Positions 1 through 9,638 of a stretch of DNA of 43,759 nucleotides are shown here, one piece after another. This stretch comes from Algoriphagus aestuarii. Its GTDB lineage: Bacteria; Bacteroidota; Bacteroidia; Cytophagales; Cyclobacteriaceae. Within the stretch, counting starts at the first letter, position 1. Each line of letters begins with the position of its first letter. The stretch is from the NCBI GenBank assembly GCA_017051695.1, contig JAFIDK010000006.1, positions 394,544 to 438,302 of the forward strand, read 5' to 3'. A model generated the notes under the pieces. The model made no database searches. It worked only from the letters and a program-made list of their open reading frames with translations, and was not told where the DNA came from. A program made the translations under genes and the position numbers.

Positions 1-1
1 A

Positions 2-3000
2 AGTCCTAAGCCCGCTGTGACCAATATGACCGCAACGGCTTGTAGTGGGGATGCTTTTTCTGTTACCCCTGCAAATAGTACCAATGGGGTAGTTCCTGCT
101 GGTACCACTTATTCATGGTCGGCGCCTGCGGTTACTGGAGGAATAACCGGGGGGGCTGCAGGTACTGGTGCAACTGCTATCACCGGAACTTTAACCAACC
201 CGACAAACACGGCGCAAACCGCAACTTATACCGTAACTCCTACTTCAGGTTCTTGTCCAGGAACTCCTTTCACTGTCACCGTAACTGTGAGTCCTAAACC
301 TGCTATCTCTAATATGACAGTCAATCTATGTACTGGTGGATCATTTGATATTACACCTACCAATGGCACTAATGGAATTATTCCTGCTGGAACGACATAT
401 ACTTGGACAGCACCATCGGTAAACGGAGGGATTACAGGAGGTCTGGCAGGAAGCGGAAGTAGCATAATAGGAACTTTATCAAACCCAACAAATACACCCC
501 AAACGGCAACCTATGAAGTTACACCAACATCCGGATCCTGTATAGGCTCTGTTTTTACAATAACTATTATAGTTGATCCTATAACATCTATAACCACACA
601 ACCAGACACCACAAACAGAGTTGAATGTTTTGGGGATGGATTTAATCCCTTGACAGTTGTTGCAGAAGGGGGAGATTTAAAATACCAATGGTATTCTGTT
701 CCAACACAGACAAATTCGGGTGGTACTGCAGTATCTGGAGGCACTTTCGCCACCTTTACTCCACCTTCCACTACTGAAGGGATATCCTATTATTACGTAG
801 TTGTAACAGGAAATTGTGGAATAGAAACATCGACTGTTTCAGGTGAATTTAGAGTAAACCCTCCTAAAACTGTCATTGATATCCCCCCATCAACGTCTAA
901 TGAATCGAAGTGTTTAGGAGAAGCATTCCCAACTTTATCAGTATTAGCATCTGGGGAAGGGAGTGTAAGCTATCAATGGTATAAAAATACTACTGCCTCT
1001 AACAGCGGGGGAACTTTAATATCAGGAGCTATTAGCGAGGATTACACCCCTTTATCTGACGAAGTAGGCACCTTTTATTATTATGCCTTAGCCTCAAGTA
1101 ATTGTGGAACTGTTCCTACAGCAGTCTCTGGTGCATTTACAGTTTATGCACCTCCAACTGTATCCAATCCAGCTACAGCAAGTATCTGTAGTAGTGAAAG
1201 TCCAAATATTTCATTGACAGCAAGTGTTCCGAGTAATTTCTCTTGGACAATTGGAACTATCACAGGTGGGATAACTGGAGCAAGTGCAGGATCAGGCGCA
1301 ACCATCAATCAGACTTTAACTAACCCGAGCAATACAACTGCTGGTACCGTTGAATATATAGTTACACCTACTTCTACAACAGGGTCATGTACAGGTGCTC
1401 CATACACAATAACTGTAACGGTAAATCCAACACCAGTTGTAACCAATTCAGCTACAGCAATTACTTGTAGCGGAACAGGTCCAAATATTTCATTGACAGC
1501 AAGCGTTCCGAGTAGTTTCTCTTGGACAATTGGAACTATCACAGGCGCGATAACTGGAGCAAGTGCAGGATCAGGTGCAACAATCAATCAAACACTAACT
1601 AATCCTAGCAACACAACTGCTGGTACAGTTCAATATATAGTTACACCTACTTCAACAACTGGGTCATGTCCAGGTGCTCCCTATACTATAACAGTAACAG
1701 TAAATCCACAACCAGTTGTAACAAATTCGACATTAACCCAGACCATTTGTTCTGGTGGAAGTACAACAGCAGTTACCCTTACTTCTGGAATAGCAGGAAC
1801 TACCTTTACATGGACTGCTAGTGCAACAGCAGGCGTTTCTGGATTTACGGCAAGCGGTTCCGGACCAATTCCTGTGGAGACTATTTCCACTACTGGAACA
1901 ACTCAAGGTACTGTTACTTATGTCATTACTCCGACTGCAAATGGATGTCCTGGTCCAACTAAAAATTATACGGTTTTGGTGAATCCACAACCAACTGTCA
2001 CAAACTCAAGTTTATCACAAACCATTTGTTCTGGCGGAAGCACCACTGCAGTAACGCCTACCTCAGGGGTTGCAGGGACCACCTTTACTTGGACAGCTAC
2101 TGCTACTGCTGGCGTTTCTGGATTTACCCCAAGTGGTACAGGACCAATTCCTGTTCAAACTATCTCTACAACCGGAACAACTCAAGGAACAGTTACTTAT
2201 GTAATTACTCCAACTGCTAATGGTTGTACTGGACCTACTAAAAATTATACAGTTTTAGTGAATCCTTTAGCTACAGTTGGCCCAACCACAGTTTTTACAA
2301 ATAATTTCCCAAGTGTTTGTATTACTTCTCCGGCAATTACCAATTTTTCTCGACCTACAACTGGAGTTACTGGGATAGGCACTCCAACAGGATTACCTCC
2401 TGGAATTTCAGCTGTTTTTAATACGATTACGAAAAATATTGATTTTTCTGGTTCAGTTACTACTGGTACGCCGACAGGATTGTATACCTATTCAATTCCA
2501 CTTACGGGCACCTGTATTACAGGACCAGCCACTGGTACTATTGATGTAACCCCAGTTTATGATATCACTTCCGTTTCGTCCGTTTCTGCCACTTCAATTG
2601 GAGGATTAGCAACGGTTACATTCTATGCAGACCCTACTAAAATGCTGGATGGAACTTATAATATCACTTACCAAATTAAACAGGGATCTGGAGGCTTTAC
2701 CACAGTTGGTCCTGTGAATGCGACAGTGATAAATGGAAAAGGAACTTTTACTACTAATCCTATTAATAGTAATGTAGATACCTATACAGTACAGATTTTA
2801 TCCATAAAAAAATCGACTGATGTCTGTACTGTCACATTATCAAGTCCTCCTACTACCTACTTTGGTGTTTGTTCTGCTGTTTTTACAACTGGAACCAATA
2901 CTTTTTATGTACCTGCAAATGTTTACAGTGTCACTATTGAAGTGTATGGTGGTGGTGGTGGTGGTAACAATGGTGGCGGTGGAGGCGGTGGATATAGTAT

Positions 3001-4945
3001 CCGCCAAAATATTCCAGTGACTCCTGGTGAGCCTCTCGGAGTTTTTATAGGAGCTGGTGGCGCAAATAATGGAAGCGATGGAGGAGTTAGTTATGTAACC
3101 CGTGATTCAAATATTGCAAATCAACTGACCAATAGCCTAGTCCTAGCAAATGGTGGAAAAGGTTCACCTTCATCAGGTAATGCTCAAGGAGGAACATTTG
3201 ATCCAAGGTACTCAGGCAGCAATGGAAATCCTGCAACTGGAAACACTGGTGGAAAAGCTGGAGGACCTTTAGGTGGAGCAGCTGGTGGTGATGGCGTCAA
3301 TGGAAGCTCCCCAGGTGGTGGCGGAGGTAAAAAACAAGGTACCAAAGGAGTTGGTGGTTCTGGCCTAGTAATTATATCCTATTCTTGTCCTGATGCAGAT
3401 AATACTGACTGTATCAAAGTAATCGATGATGGTTCAAAGTCAGGTACCACTGTTTTGGAATTAACTAATATTACTGGTAGTAATTCTAGTGTTTGCAAAT
3501 GGAATGCCCCTGAAGGGTTGACCGAATTCACCGTTTATGTAGGAAGTGCAGGCGGTGGCGGTGGCGGAGGTGAAGGATCCGGTGGCGGAGGTTCAGGGTC
3601 TTTAATTCGCCAAACATTTACTTCTACGAATCCATATGGCTTACCAGCAGGAACTTCATTTAATGCAACAATAGGACTTGGAGGTCCGGGAGCTACTGGA
3701 GTTAATTTGCCAGGAGGAGTTGGTGCTGCCTCTACCTTTACCGGCAGTATTAATGGTAGCCCTATAAATATTTCTGTTCCTGGTGGCGGTGGCGGTGGAT
3801 CAAGAAGTTCAAATGCTGGAGGAAATGGGTCTTCAGGCGGTGGTGGTGGTGCCAGTCCTGATCCAGCCAAGTCCTTCGGCCAAGGCGGTAATGCTATTCC
3901 TATTACCTACACTGGAACAAATGTGACTACATACCAAGGTAATATAGGAGGAACTGGAGATTACAGTGCCCCACAGAACTCGGTTGCCGGTGGTGGTGGT
4001 GGTGGTTTAGTTCCATGGTCTAATGGAAATGATGGTCAAAATGGTAAAGCAGCTGGTAATGGTCAAGGTGAAGGAGGCCGAGGTGGAGATGGTATAACAC
4101 TTACATTAGGTGATTCTTTGAGGTATTATGGTGCAGGAGGCGGAGGTATAGGCCGATTCTTTGAAGGAACTGATAAAATTGGTTTAGGTGGATCCGCAGG
4201 AGGTATAAGGATTGGTGGAAGTGGAAACTTATCAGGAACTAACCCAATAGGATCTCCTGGAAAAAATAAAACTGGCTCCGGAGGTGGAGCAGGATATAAC
4301 GGTGGCGGAAGAGGAGGAGATGGTGTCGTGTATATTGTCTTTCAGATTTTAAAAATCCTCGAAGTAGAATACCAAAGCTTTGAAGCTAAGTATAATGAAG
4401 ATAACCGATCTGGAATCTTAGAATGGACTACCTCCCAGGAATGGGAAAATGACCGCTTTGAAATCGAAAGAGCTACCAATGGGGATTTGACATCTTGGAA
4501 AAAAATTGGGGAGGTAAAAGGTCAGGGATATAAAGACACTCCTACTTCCTACAGTTTTGAAGATCTGGATCTTCCCGCTTCTGGAGGTGATATATTCTAT
4601 CGTCTGAAACAAATAGATATCGATGGAACTCATGCCTATAGTGTAACCCGATCTATTCAGGTGCCTAGCTTAAATGGTAAGTCCAGATGGATCGTGTACC
4701 CCAATCCAAGCAGTTCCGGAAATTATGTTTCCGTAGACCTTCTGGATAGAAGCAAGTACCGAGATGAGCATATTTTGATTAGAGTTTCTGATGTGAAAGG
4801 AGTTTTTCAATCTTATTCAGTAACCACCATTGAGGAAGTAAGTGAAGCTGTTAATTATTATTTAGAATCTGCGGCTCCAGGTATTCATATTGTTCAATTG
4901 ATCTGGGGTGAAAATACTGAGCAATTAAAAATCATTAGAAAATAA
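2..4945 (+). CDS. Giant T9SS-secreted repeat adhesin (5'-partial)
   Basis: The frame is open from base 2, so the N-terminus lies outside the window; about 1647 residues are visible. Order of modules: two PKD-like repeats of about 96 residues (bases 5-580), two Ig-like repeats with a YQWY core (about 580-1147), four PKD-like repeats of exactly 93 codons each (1148-2263), a less regular beta-rich part, and two glycine-rich domains (about 2860-3390 and 3490-4350). A linker with the FEIERA / YRLKQID pattern common before T9SS tails follows, then a type A T9SS sorting domain starting near WIVYPNPSSSGNY and ending in LKIIRK. This predicts export by the type IX system with removal of the tail and surface anchoring or release. 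Repeat proteins of this kind usually act in adhesion or matrix building; ligand unknown. Domain names rest on motif recognition only. Confidence 0.88.
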   Translation, partial: SPKPAVTNMTATACSGDAFSVTPANSTNGVVPAGTTYSWSAPAVTGGITGGAAGTGATAITGTLTNPTNTAQTATYTVTPTSGSCPGTPFTVTVTVSPKPAISNMTVNLCTGGSFDITPTNGTNGIIPAGTTYTWTAPSVNGGITGGLAGSGSSIIGTLSNPTNTPQTATYEVTPTSGSCIGSVFTITIIVDPITSITTQPDTTNRVECFGDGFNPLTVVAEGGDLKYQWYSVPTQTNSGGTAVSGGTFATFTPPSTTEGISYYYVVVTGNCGIETSTVSGEFRVNPPKTVIDIPPSTSNESKCLGEAFPTLSVLASGEGSVSYQWYKNTTASNSGGTLISGAISEDYTPLSDEVGTFYYYALASSNCGTVPTAVSGAFTVYAPPTVSNPATASICSSESPNISLTASVPSNFSWTIGTITGGITGASAGSGATINQTLTNPSNTTAGTVEYIVTPTSTTGSCTGAPYTITVTVNPTPVVTNSATAITCSGTGPNISLTASVPSSFSWTIGTITGAITGASAGSGATINQTLTNPSNTTAGTVQYIVTPTSTTGSCPGAPYTITVTVNPQPVVTNSTLTQTICSGGSTTAVTLTSGIAGTTFTWTASATAGVSGFTASGSGPIPVETISTTGTTQGTVTYVITPTANGCPGPTKNYTVLVNPQPTVTNSSLSQTICSGGSTTAVTPTSGVAGTTFTWTATATAGVSGFTPSGTGPIPVQTISTTGTTQGTVTYVITPTANGCTGPTKNYTVLVNPLATVGPTTVFTNNFPSVCITSPAITNFSRPTTGVTGIGTPTGLPPGISAVFNTITKNIDFSGSVTTGTPTGLYTYSIPLTGTCITGPATGTIDVTPVYDITSVSSVSATSIGGLATVTFYADPTKMLDGTYNITYQIKQGSGGFTTVGPVNATVINGKGTFTTNPINSNVDTYTVQILSIKKSTDVCTVTLSSPPTTYFGVCSAVFTTGTNTFYVPANVYSVTIEVYGGGGGGNNGGGGGGGYSIRQNIPVTPGEPLGVFIGAGGANNGSDGGVSYVTRDSNIANQLTNSLVLANGGKGSPSSGNAQGGTFDPRYSGSNGNPATGNTGGKAGGPLGGAAGGDGVNGSSPGGGGGKKQGTKGVGGSGLVIISYSCPDADNTDCIKVIDDGSKSGTTVLELTNITGSNSSVCKWNAPEGLTEFTVYVGSAGGGGGGGEGSGGGGSGSLIRQTFTSTNPYGLPAGTSFNATIGLGGPGATGVNLPGGVGAASTFTGSINGSPINISVPGGGGGGSRSSNAGGNGSSGGGGGASPDPAKSFGQGGNAIPITYTGTNVTTYQGNIGGTGDYSAPQNSVAGGGGGGLVPWSNGNDGQNGKAAGNGQGEGGRGGDGITLTLGDSLRYYGAGGGGIGRFFEGTDKIGLGGSAGGIRIGGSGNLSGTNPIGSPGKNKTGSGGGAGYNGGGRGGDGVVYIVFQILKILEVEYQSFEAKYNEDNRSGILEWTTSQEWENDRFEIERATNGDLTSWKKIGEVKGQGYKDTPTSYSFEDLDLPASGGDIFYRLKQIDIDGTHAYSVTRSIQVPSLNGKSRWIVYPNPSSSGNYVSVDLLDRSKYRDEHILIRVSDVKGVFQSYSVTTIEEVSEAVNYYLESAAPGIHIVQLIWGENTEQLKIIRK
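1148..2263 (+). repeat. Four tandem 279-bp repeats inside the adhesin gene
   Basis: Units begin at 1148, 1427, 1706 and 1985, each exactly 279 bp (93 codons). Units 1 and 2 are near-identical to each other at DNA level (shared runs around the NISLTASVPS and TINQTLTNPSNTTAG coding parts), and units 3 and 4 form a second near-identical pair (TICSGGSTTAV, TTFTWTA, TYVITPTANGC). A longer 288-bp variant of the unit is present twice at the left edge (from base 5 and base 293). The pairwise pattern points to recent duplication. Confidence 0.85.
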
Positions 4946-4960
4946 CTCCCCTTTCTTCCA

Positions 4961-4997
4961 AAAAAAGCTCTTATGGAAAATCCATAAGAGCTTTTTT
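4961..4997. terminator. Bidirectional intrinsic terminator between convergent genes
   Basis: A perfect 17-bp inverted repeat (4961-4977 with 4981-4997, loop AAA) has an A-run on its left and a T-run on its right. It lies 15 bp after the adhesin stop and 25 bp before the stop of the convergent AsmA-like gene, so it can end both transcripts. Confidence 0.9.
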
Positions 4998-5022
4998 TTA
5001 TTCATTTGCCTGAAATCCCCTT

Positions 5023-8000
5023 CTATTCTTCCTCTTCTCTCCTTTTAGGAACTTTTGCTTGCCCCAATCCTAAAGCTCCTTTCAATCCACTGAATGTTGC
5101 TCTCCACCAACCCCCAAAAATAAATTTGGATTGGTCTCTTTCGAAGTAAATTCTCGATTTCACACGCTTATTCAAAAACTTTCTAGGATTATCGTTTTTG
5201 ACAAATGTATTGGCCAAAAATGTCAATAAATTGAGCTTACCTGTACCTCTCTCCAAAGTCAAACTGTCCAAAAACTCAATTTTCAGATCCTCATAGTGAA
5301 AATTCATTTCGCCTCTTGCGACATCATCATCCACAATAAAATTCCATTTTCCATCTGTCACCTTTCCATCCAGCACTTTTACGAATACACCCCTGGACAC
5401 CATATTATTGATGGAGGTCAAATCAAACTCCCCCATGTCGACTTGAACCTCCATTGGATATGGGTCACTGTAAAATAATTTGGCATTGAGGCTGACCTCC
5501 CCCTCTCCCATTAACTTCGTATTGGCTGTCACCAAAGTATATTCATAAGGAAACTCTTCCTCTTCTTTGGTCATGACCAATGGCGCCATTACCAAATCTA
5601 AATCCCCAAAATAGATGGAGCCTGGCAACATGGATTTAGGGCCGAATTCCTGATATCGAATTATCCCATTTTTGATTTTCACAGAATCCACTTCCAAATC
5701 AATGGAAGCATTTCTCAACAAATCCTGTGGCATGGGTTTATAGACTCCTTCTTTGACCGGAAGCCTTTTGTCTCTAAAAACATCCAATTCCAAACTATCT
5801 AAAAACAGCTCCTGAGCCCTTATTTTTTTGTTTTCGAAATATTCGTTGAAATCTATATTTCTTAAAGTGACTTTCTTAATCAAGCCATCTATTGCATCAG
5901 ATTGAAAACCTTGCTGATTGAGAAAATTGTAACGGCCAACCGACGGTCCAAAGCTGATGTTTTCTACGATCAAATCATTCTCAAGGAAACTAATCTTCCC
6001 AATTTCCACTTTATTCAAACTATCTTCAGACAAAAGACGATAGTTGGTCAAGGAGAGTCTAAGGTCTTTTTCGAGTAATAACTGAGGACTCAGTCTTTGG
6101 TTTTTTCCGATCAAATCAAGATTTAAATCCTCCAACTGGAAATTTACCCCATCGAAAGCCAATCGATCTATTGGACCGGTCTCTTTATTGAACAAGGAGA
6201 TTTTTCCATTTTGAATGAGAATGTCCTGCAATAAAATGGATTGGATCAATCCCGGTTTATCTTTTGGCTTTGTCTGTTTTTGGACTTTTTCTTTCTCAGC
6301 AGAATCCAGATAAATATCAAAGACAGGATTAGTCAACGTGATTTTTGTAAGATCAAATACTCCAGTCTCCTGAATCTCTTTCAGGGTGTTATTCTGAAGG
6401 GACAGACTTTCAATTTTGGCGGAAAGAATTGGGGATCCAGGTGCACTATTGGTTGCTTTAGGTATCACTTCAAAATTCGAAAAAATCGTCGCATCCAAGG
6501 TATTGTCCACATCAACACTCGAGAATTTGATGGTATGCAAGCTATCTGGCAAGGCAAACGAAAAATCCTGAAGTGATAAATTAATCTGTGAAAACAAACC
6601 GGAAAGGTCTTCCCTAGTATTTGACGCTGAATCAAAAGTAAAACCCTGTATTCCTAAGTCAAAATTAGTCTGTATTGATTGTGCTTCACTGGTTCCTGAT
6701 CTAAAATTGATTCCCAAAGTAGAATTGACCGCTTCTATGGAGTCTATTTTCAAAAACTCAATTGATTTTGGCAGTGCTTTTTTCGCTTCCTTTTTAGGTT
6801 CTTCTTCCTTCTTGAAATCCCTGTCAATTTCTATGTTGATCTCTCCTCCAGCAACAGCCAATTTTTTTAAATCCAGTGTATTTTCAAACAGAAATGACTC
6901 TATATCCACCCCTTTAAATGCCACCTGAGGCAGGGAAAGAGAAAGCGCTATTTTGCTGTCCAAATTTGCCCCTGGCAGCAATTTCAAGCTATCGATGAAG
7001 ATTGTTTGATCAAAAGAGTTATAACTTAAATTATGGGTGGTGGCCAGATAATTACCTCCAGCTAGATTAAAGGCATAATTATCTAATATTAAATCAATCT
7101 CCTCTGAAAAGAATGTTTTGTTTTCAGCATTGGTACCAGATCTATCTACATAAAAATTCAATAGACTTAAAGAAAAATTATCTTCCTGAAAAGCAATATC
7201 CTTTGGGCCGGAATAATTTTCATATTTGATTTTTCCCTGAGAAAAACTCAATGAGTCTATTTTGAGAATATTAAAATAGGAGGTCAATAGGTCAACTATT
7301 TCTCCGCTGGATTCAATTGGAGCACTTCCTTTTGGACTTTGCTTTTTCCTAAACCTGGTCATCTCCATCACTGGGTTTGGAATCAGAATTTGCTTGATTT
7401 CCAGTTTTTCTTCCTGAAATGCTGCTTTGACATTAAACCCCTCAGCCCTGAACTCGGGAATCTGAAAATCAAGGATGACACTTTTTCCATAAGTATCTAA
7501 AATTTCCTGAACTTGGTCTGGATTTTCCGGTTTGATCTTTAAACCTTTGATTGATAAAAGTGAGTTTTTGGAATCGATCGTTACATTTTCGGCAATGAAA
7601 TCGTGTAAATTATCCCTGAGTTTTAAACGATATTTATCCAAACTTAACACCACATCTTTTGCAAAAAGCAGCTCATTAATGCTTTGGGAGGAGTTTGGCT
7701 GAATAAACACGTCATCGAGCTCGAGGCTGAAGCTCTCAAAGCCAATATCATCACTTCGTTCTCCCGCCTCGTTTTTAAATTGGACTTTGCCATTATCCAG
7801 ATCAAATCTTCCAATCTTAACGGTCGACAAATATCCTTCTAATAAATCCTTGACAGAAACTCTTCTTTCAGCATCATTTTCCTTTTTTCTCAGTTCCGTG
7901 ATCTCCACTTCTGGGGAATTTAGACTCAATACATCCATTTCAAAATTTCCCTCATTGTAGAGAAGTTTTAAATTCGCTTTTGACAATTCCATTTTAGGAA

Positions 8001-9372
8001 GAGAAATTTTTATGATATGAGAAGGGTTTTTCCCGGCTAACGCACCTTCCCTAGGCTGAAAGCTGATGTTCTCGATTGTTATTTCATCTTTGAAAGAAGA
8101 AACACTGATCCGCTCACCATTGATCAAGTGAACTTCATCAGACAAGTATAAACTACCGTTCCGGATCTCCATAGAGGCATCTTCCCCATAAAAAAACTGA
8201 TTTTGCTTTTTCTCTTCGTCTCCACCCAGGTAAAATTCGATCATTTTAAAATCAAGCCCTTCTATGTCTATCCTGTTTTTTAAAGTATCTATGGCATCTG
8301 AGGAAATAAACTTTCCATTATTAATTGCCAGTTCTTTGATGGAAATAGACTCAAGTAACCCCTCAATTAACTCATTCAGGTCATCTGTACCAGTACTGTC
8401 TTTCTCGGTTTTTGCCAGTTTTTCTACTTTGAAATGGGGATCATCTAAAACTATCTCGTCTATCATGACTCGGGAAGTCATAAACGCCTGATTCAAGTCG
8501 ACATTCCCTACCCTCAATTGGTTCAGTTCAGCTGTATAGTAGGATTTGCTTTCTTTGGTTTTATTCGGTGTCAACTGGAAATTCTCAAGGTCCATCTGAT
8601 TATCCAAGGAACTGATTAAAACCTTATCTGCTGTAATCTGATGAACTCCATCTGGTAATGGAAAAATGACATTTTCTAAATCGAACTCAAAACCTCGGGC
8701 ATTGAAAGGGGTTTCCCATTTCTCTTGGATCGTCAGATTGATATCTCTCACTAACAATTTTGTGTTTTGGGCTTTAAGAGAATTTTGACTTAAAAAATTC
8801 AGGAAAAACAAATCGGCATGATTAATCTCCAATTCCCTGACATACAACGCATTCAATTTGATCTTGGAGATACTTTTTTGTATTTCTTCTTCTAGTTTTT
8901 TAATCGGAGATTCCTTCTTGGAGTCTAGTGAATCTGCCTTAGCTTGCTCTTTATTAGAGTTTTCTGGCAGATTCATACTGATATTTGGATTATCAAACTG
9001 GAGGCGTCCTATGTAAAAGATATTATCAGAGAAACTATACCAAAGCCCTTTGAATGCCAGTTCGTCCAATGAAAAATCAAAAAGCGTTTGACCTGGTTTT
9101 GCCTGGATACCTTCCACAGGCTTCATAATGATCCCGTCGAGATAGACTCCTCTTCGGATCAGGGAAAAATTAATTCTATTAAACTCTATATTGTAGACAT
9201 CGGAGGTAGCATCATTGATCTTAGTTCTTGCCCAATTGGAGAGAAACAGATTAGAACCAAAATAAAAGACAAACTCTAAAAACAATAGTCCCAAAAAAGT
9301 GAACATTACCCATTTCAAAATCTTCTTTCGAAACGGGTGGGGCGATTTAAATTGATGCTTTTCTTTTAACAT
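5023..9372 (-). CDS. AsmA-like giant membrane-anchored protein
   Basis: 1449 residues. An N-terminal basic stretch and one membrane segment (about residues 20-45) are followed by a very long periplasmic region rich in short beta strands and charged residues, with no other membrane segment. A module recurs at least six times, each starting with a pattern like Ixx(L/F)xIxxGxIxF (KELAINNGKFIS, IGRFDLDNGKVQF, DSLSFSQGKIKYEN, ILIQNGKISLFN, DSVKIKNGIIRYQEF). The C-terminal 250 residues (GEGEVSLNAKLFY, LDGKVTDGKWNF, TFLANTFVKNDNPRKF) resemble the AsmA/DUF748 C-terminal domain. Proteins of the AsmA/TamB group are thought to form hydrophobic grooves spanning the periplasm for lipid transfer or outer-membrane assembly. 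The family call is by pattern; the substrate is unknown. ATG start is right before the membrane anchor. Confidence 0.75.
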   Translation of the reverse strand: MLKEKHQFKSPHPFRKKILKWVMFTFLGLLFLEFVFYFGSNLFLSNWARTKINDATSDVYNIEFNRINFSLIRRGVYLDGIIMKPVEGIQAKPGQTLFDFSLDELAFKGLWYSFSDNIFYIGRLQFDNPNISMNLPENSNKEQAKADSLDSKKESPIKKLEEEIQKSISKIKLNALYVRELEINHADLFFLNFLSQNSLKAQNTKLLVRDINLTIQEKWETPFNARGFEFDLENVIFPLPDGVHQITADKVLISSLDNQMDLENFQLTPNKTKESKSYYTAELNQLRVGNVDLNQAFMTSRVMIDEIVLDDPHFKVEKLAKTEKDSTGTDDLNELIEGLLESISIKELAINNGKFISSDAIDTLKNRIDIEGLDFKMIEFYLGGDEEKKQNQFFYGEDASMEIRNGSLYLSDEVHLINGERISVSSFKDEITIENISFQPREGALAGKNPSHIIKISLPKMELSKANLKLLYNEGNFEMDVLSLNSPEVEITELRKKENDAERRVSVKDLLEGYLSTVKIGRFDLDNGKVQFKNEAGERSDDIGFESFSLELDDVFIQPNSSQSINELLFAKDVVLSLDKYRLKLRDNLHDFIAENVTIDSKNSLLSIKGLKIKPENPDQVQEILDTYGKSVILDFQIPEFRAEGFNVKAAFQEEKLEIKQILIPNPVMEMTRFRKKQSPKGSAPIESSGEIVDLLTSYFNILKIDSLSFSQGKIKYENYSGPKDIAFQEDNFSLSLLNFYVDRSGTNAENKTFFSEEIDLILDNYAFNLAGGNYLATTHNLSYNSFDQTIFIDSLKLLPGANLDSKIALSLSLPQVAFKGVDIESFLFENTLDLKKLAVAGGEINIEIDRDFKKEEEPKKEAKKALPKSIEFLKIDSIEAVNSTLGINFRSGTSEAQSIQTNFDLGIQGFTFDSASNTREDLSGLFSQINLSLQDFSFALPDSLHTIKFSSVDVDNTLDATIFSNFEVIPKATNSAPGSPILSAKIESLSLQNNTLKEIQETGVFDLTKITLTNPVFDIYLDSAEKEKVQKQTKPKDKPGLIQSILLQDILIQNGKISLFNKETGPIDRLAFDGVNFQLEDLNLDLIGKNQRLSPQLLLEKDLRLSLTNYRLLSEDSLNKVEIGKISFLENDLIVENISFGPSVGRYNFLNQQGFQSDAIDGLIKKVTLRNIDFNEYFENKKIRAQELFLDSLELDVFRDKRLPVKEGVYKPMPQDLLRNASIDLEVDSVKIKNGIIRYQEFGPKSMLPGSIYFGDLDLVMAPLVMTKEEEEFPYEYTLVTANTKLMGEGEVSLNAKLFYSDPYPMEVQVDMGEFDLTSINNMVSRGVFVKVLDGKVTDGKWNFIVDDDVARGEMNFHYEDLKIEFLDSLTLERGTGKLNLLTFLANTFVKNDNPRKFLNKRVKSRIYFERDQSKFIFGGWWRATFSGLKGALGLGQAKVPKRREEEE

Positions 9373-9441
9373 TCGCTCTAAATTTAATCTAAATTACCCA
9401 ATTTGAATCAAAAATAAATTTTGGAATATCCACCTTTAAAC

Positions 9442-9473
9442 GAAAAAAGCAACGTGTTATCGTTGCTTTTTTC
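9442..9473. terminator. Intrinsic terminator of tRNA-like copy 1
   Basis: A 13-bp perfect inverted repeat (9442-9454 with 9461-9473, loop TGTTAT) with a GC-rich core GCAACG and flanking A/T runs. On the minus strand it starts 4 nt after the predicted 3' end of tRNA-like copy 1, as expected for an independently transcribed small RNA. It also separates that RNA from the AsmA-like gene 70 bp further downstream. Confidence 0.85.
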
Positions 9474-9476
9474 TTG

Positions 9477-9624
9477 CTGTAGGAGAAGGATTCGAACCTC
9501 CACGGGGTAGTTAGGCAATAGTCCGGTTTGAATTACGCTTTGTTCAGTTCCAATCCCGAAAGTATCGTGACGGGTCCCCACCCCCGAGACAGGAGGGCTT
9601 GTCTGCCAATTTCAACATCCTACA
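9477..9624 (-). tRNA. tRNA-like RNA copy 1, class II, anticodon GUC, 79-nt variable region
   Basis: Read on the minus strand: acceptor TGTAGGA (9624-9618) pairs perfectly with TCCTACA (9484-9478), discriminator G (9477), no encoded CCA. After TG come a 3-bp D stem (TTG/CAA) and the 11-nt D loop AAATTGGCAGA, typical of tRNA-Leu. The anticodon arm is CCCTC-CTGTCTC-GGGGG (9597-9581): U33, anticodon GUC, unusual U37, C38. The T arm is GGAGG-TTCGAAT-CCTTC (9501-9485). The variable region is 79 nt (9580-9502), far above the usual 12-20 nt; it has a GGGG/CCCC basal stem and an inner CCCG/CGGG hairpin. The loop plus G73 match the main AspRS identity elements of E. coli tRNA-Asp, while the D arm is Leu-like. 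Function is unknown; a degenerate tRNA is possible, but identity of the body with copy 2 argues for constraint. Confidence 0.7.
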
Positions 9625-9638
9625 ATGAATAAAATAAA

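Noticed and set aside
1148-2263. Assembly artefact
   Set aside because: Units differ at many positions and keep the reading frame, so they look like real duplications, although copy number cannot be verified here.
3535-3870. 111-residue Pro-rich frame on the minus strand
   Set aside because: It is the complement of the Gly-rich coding part of the adhesin; Gly codons give Pro codons on the other strand. No start context or independent evidence.
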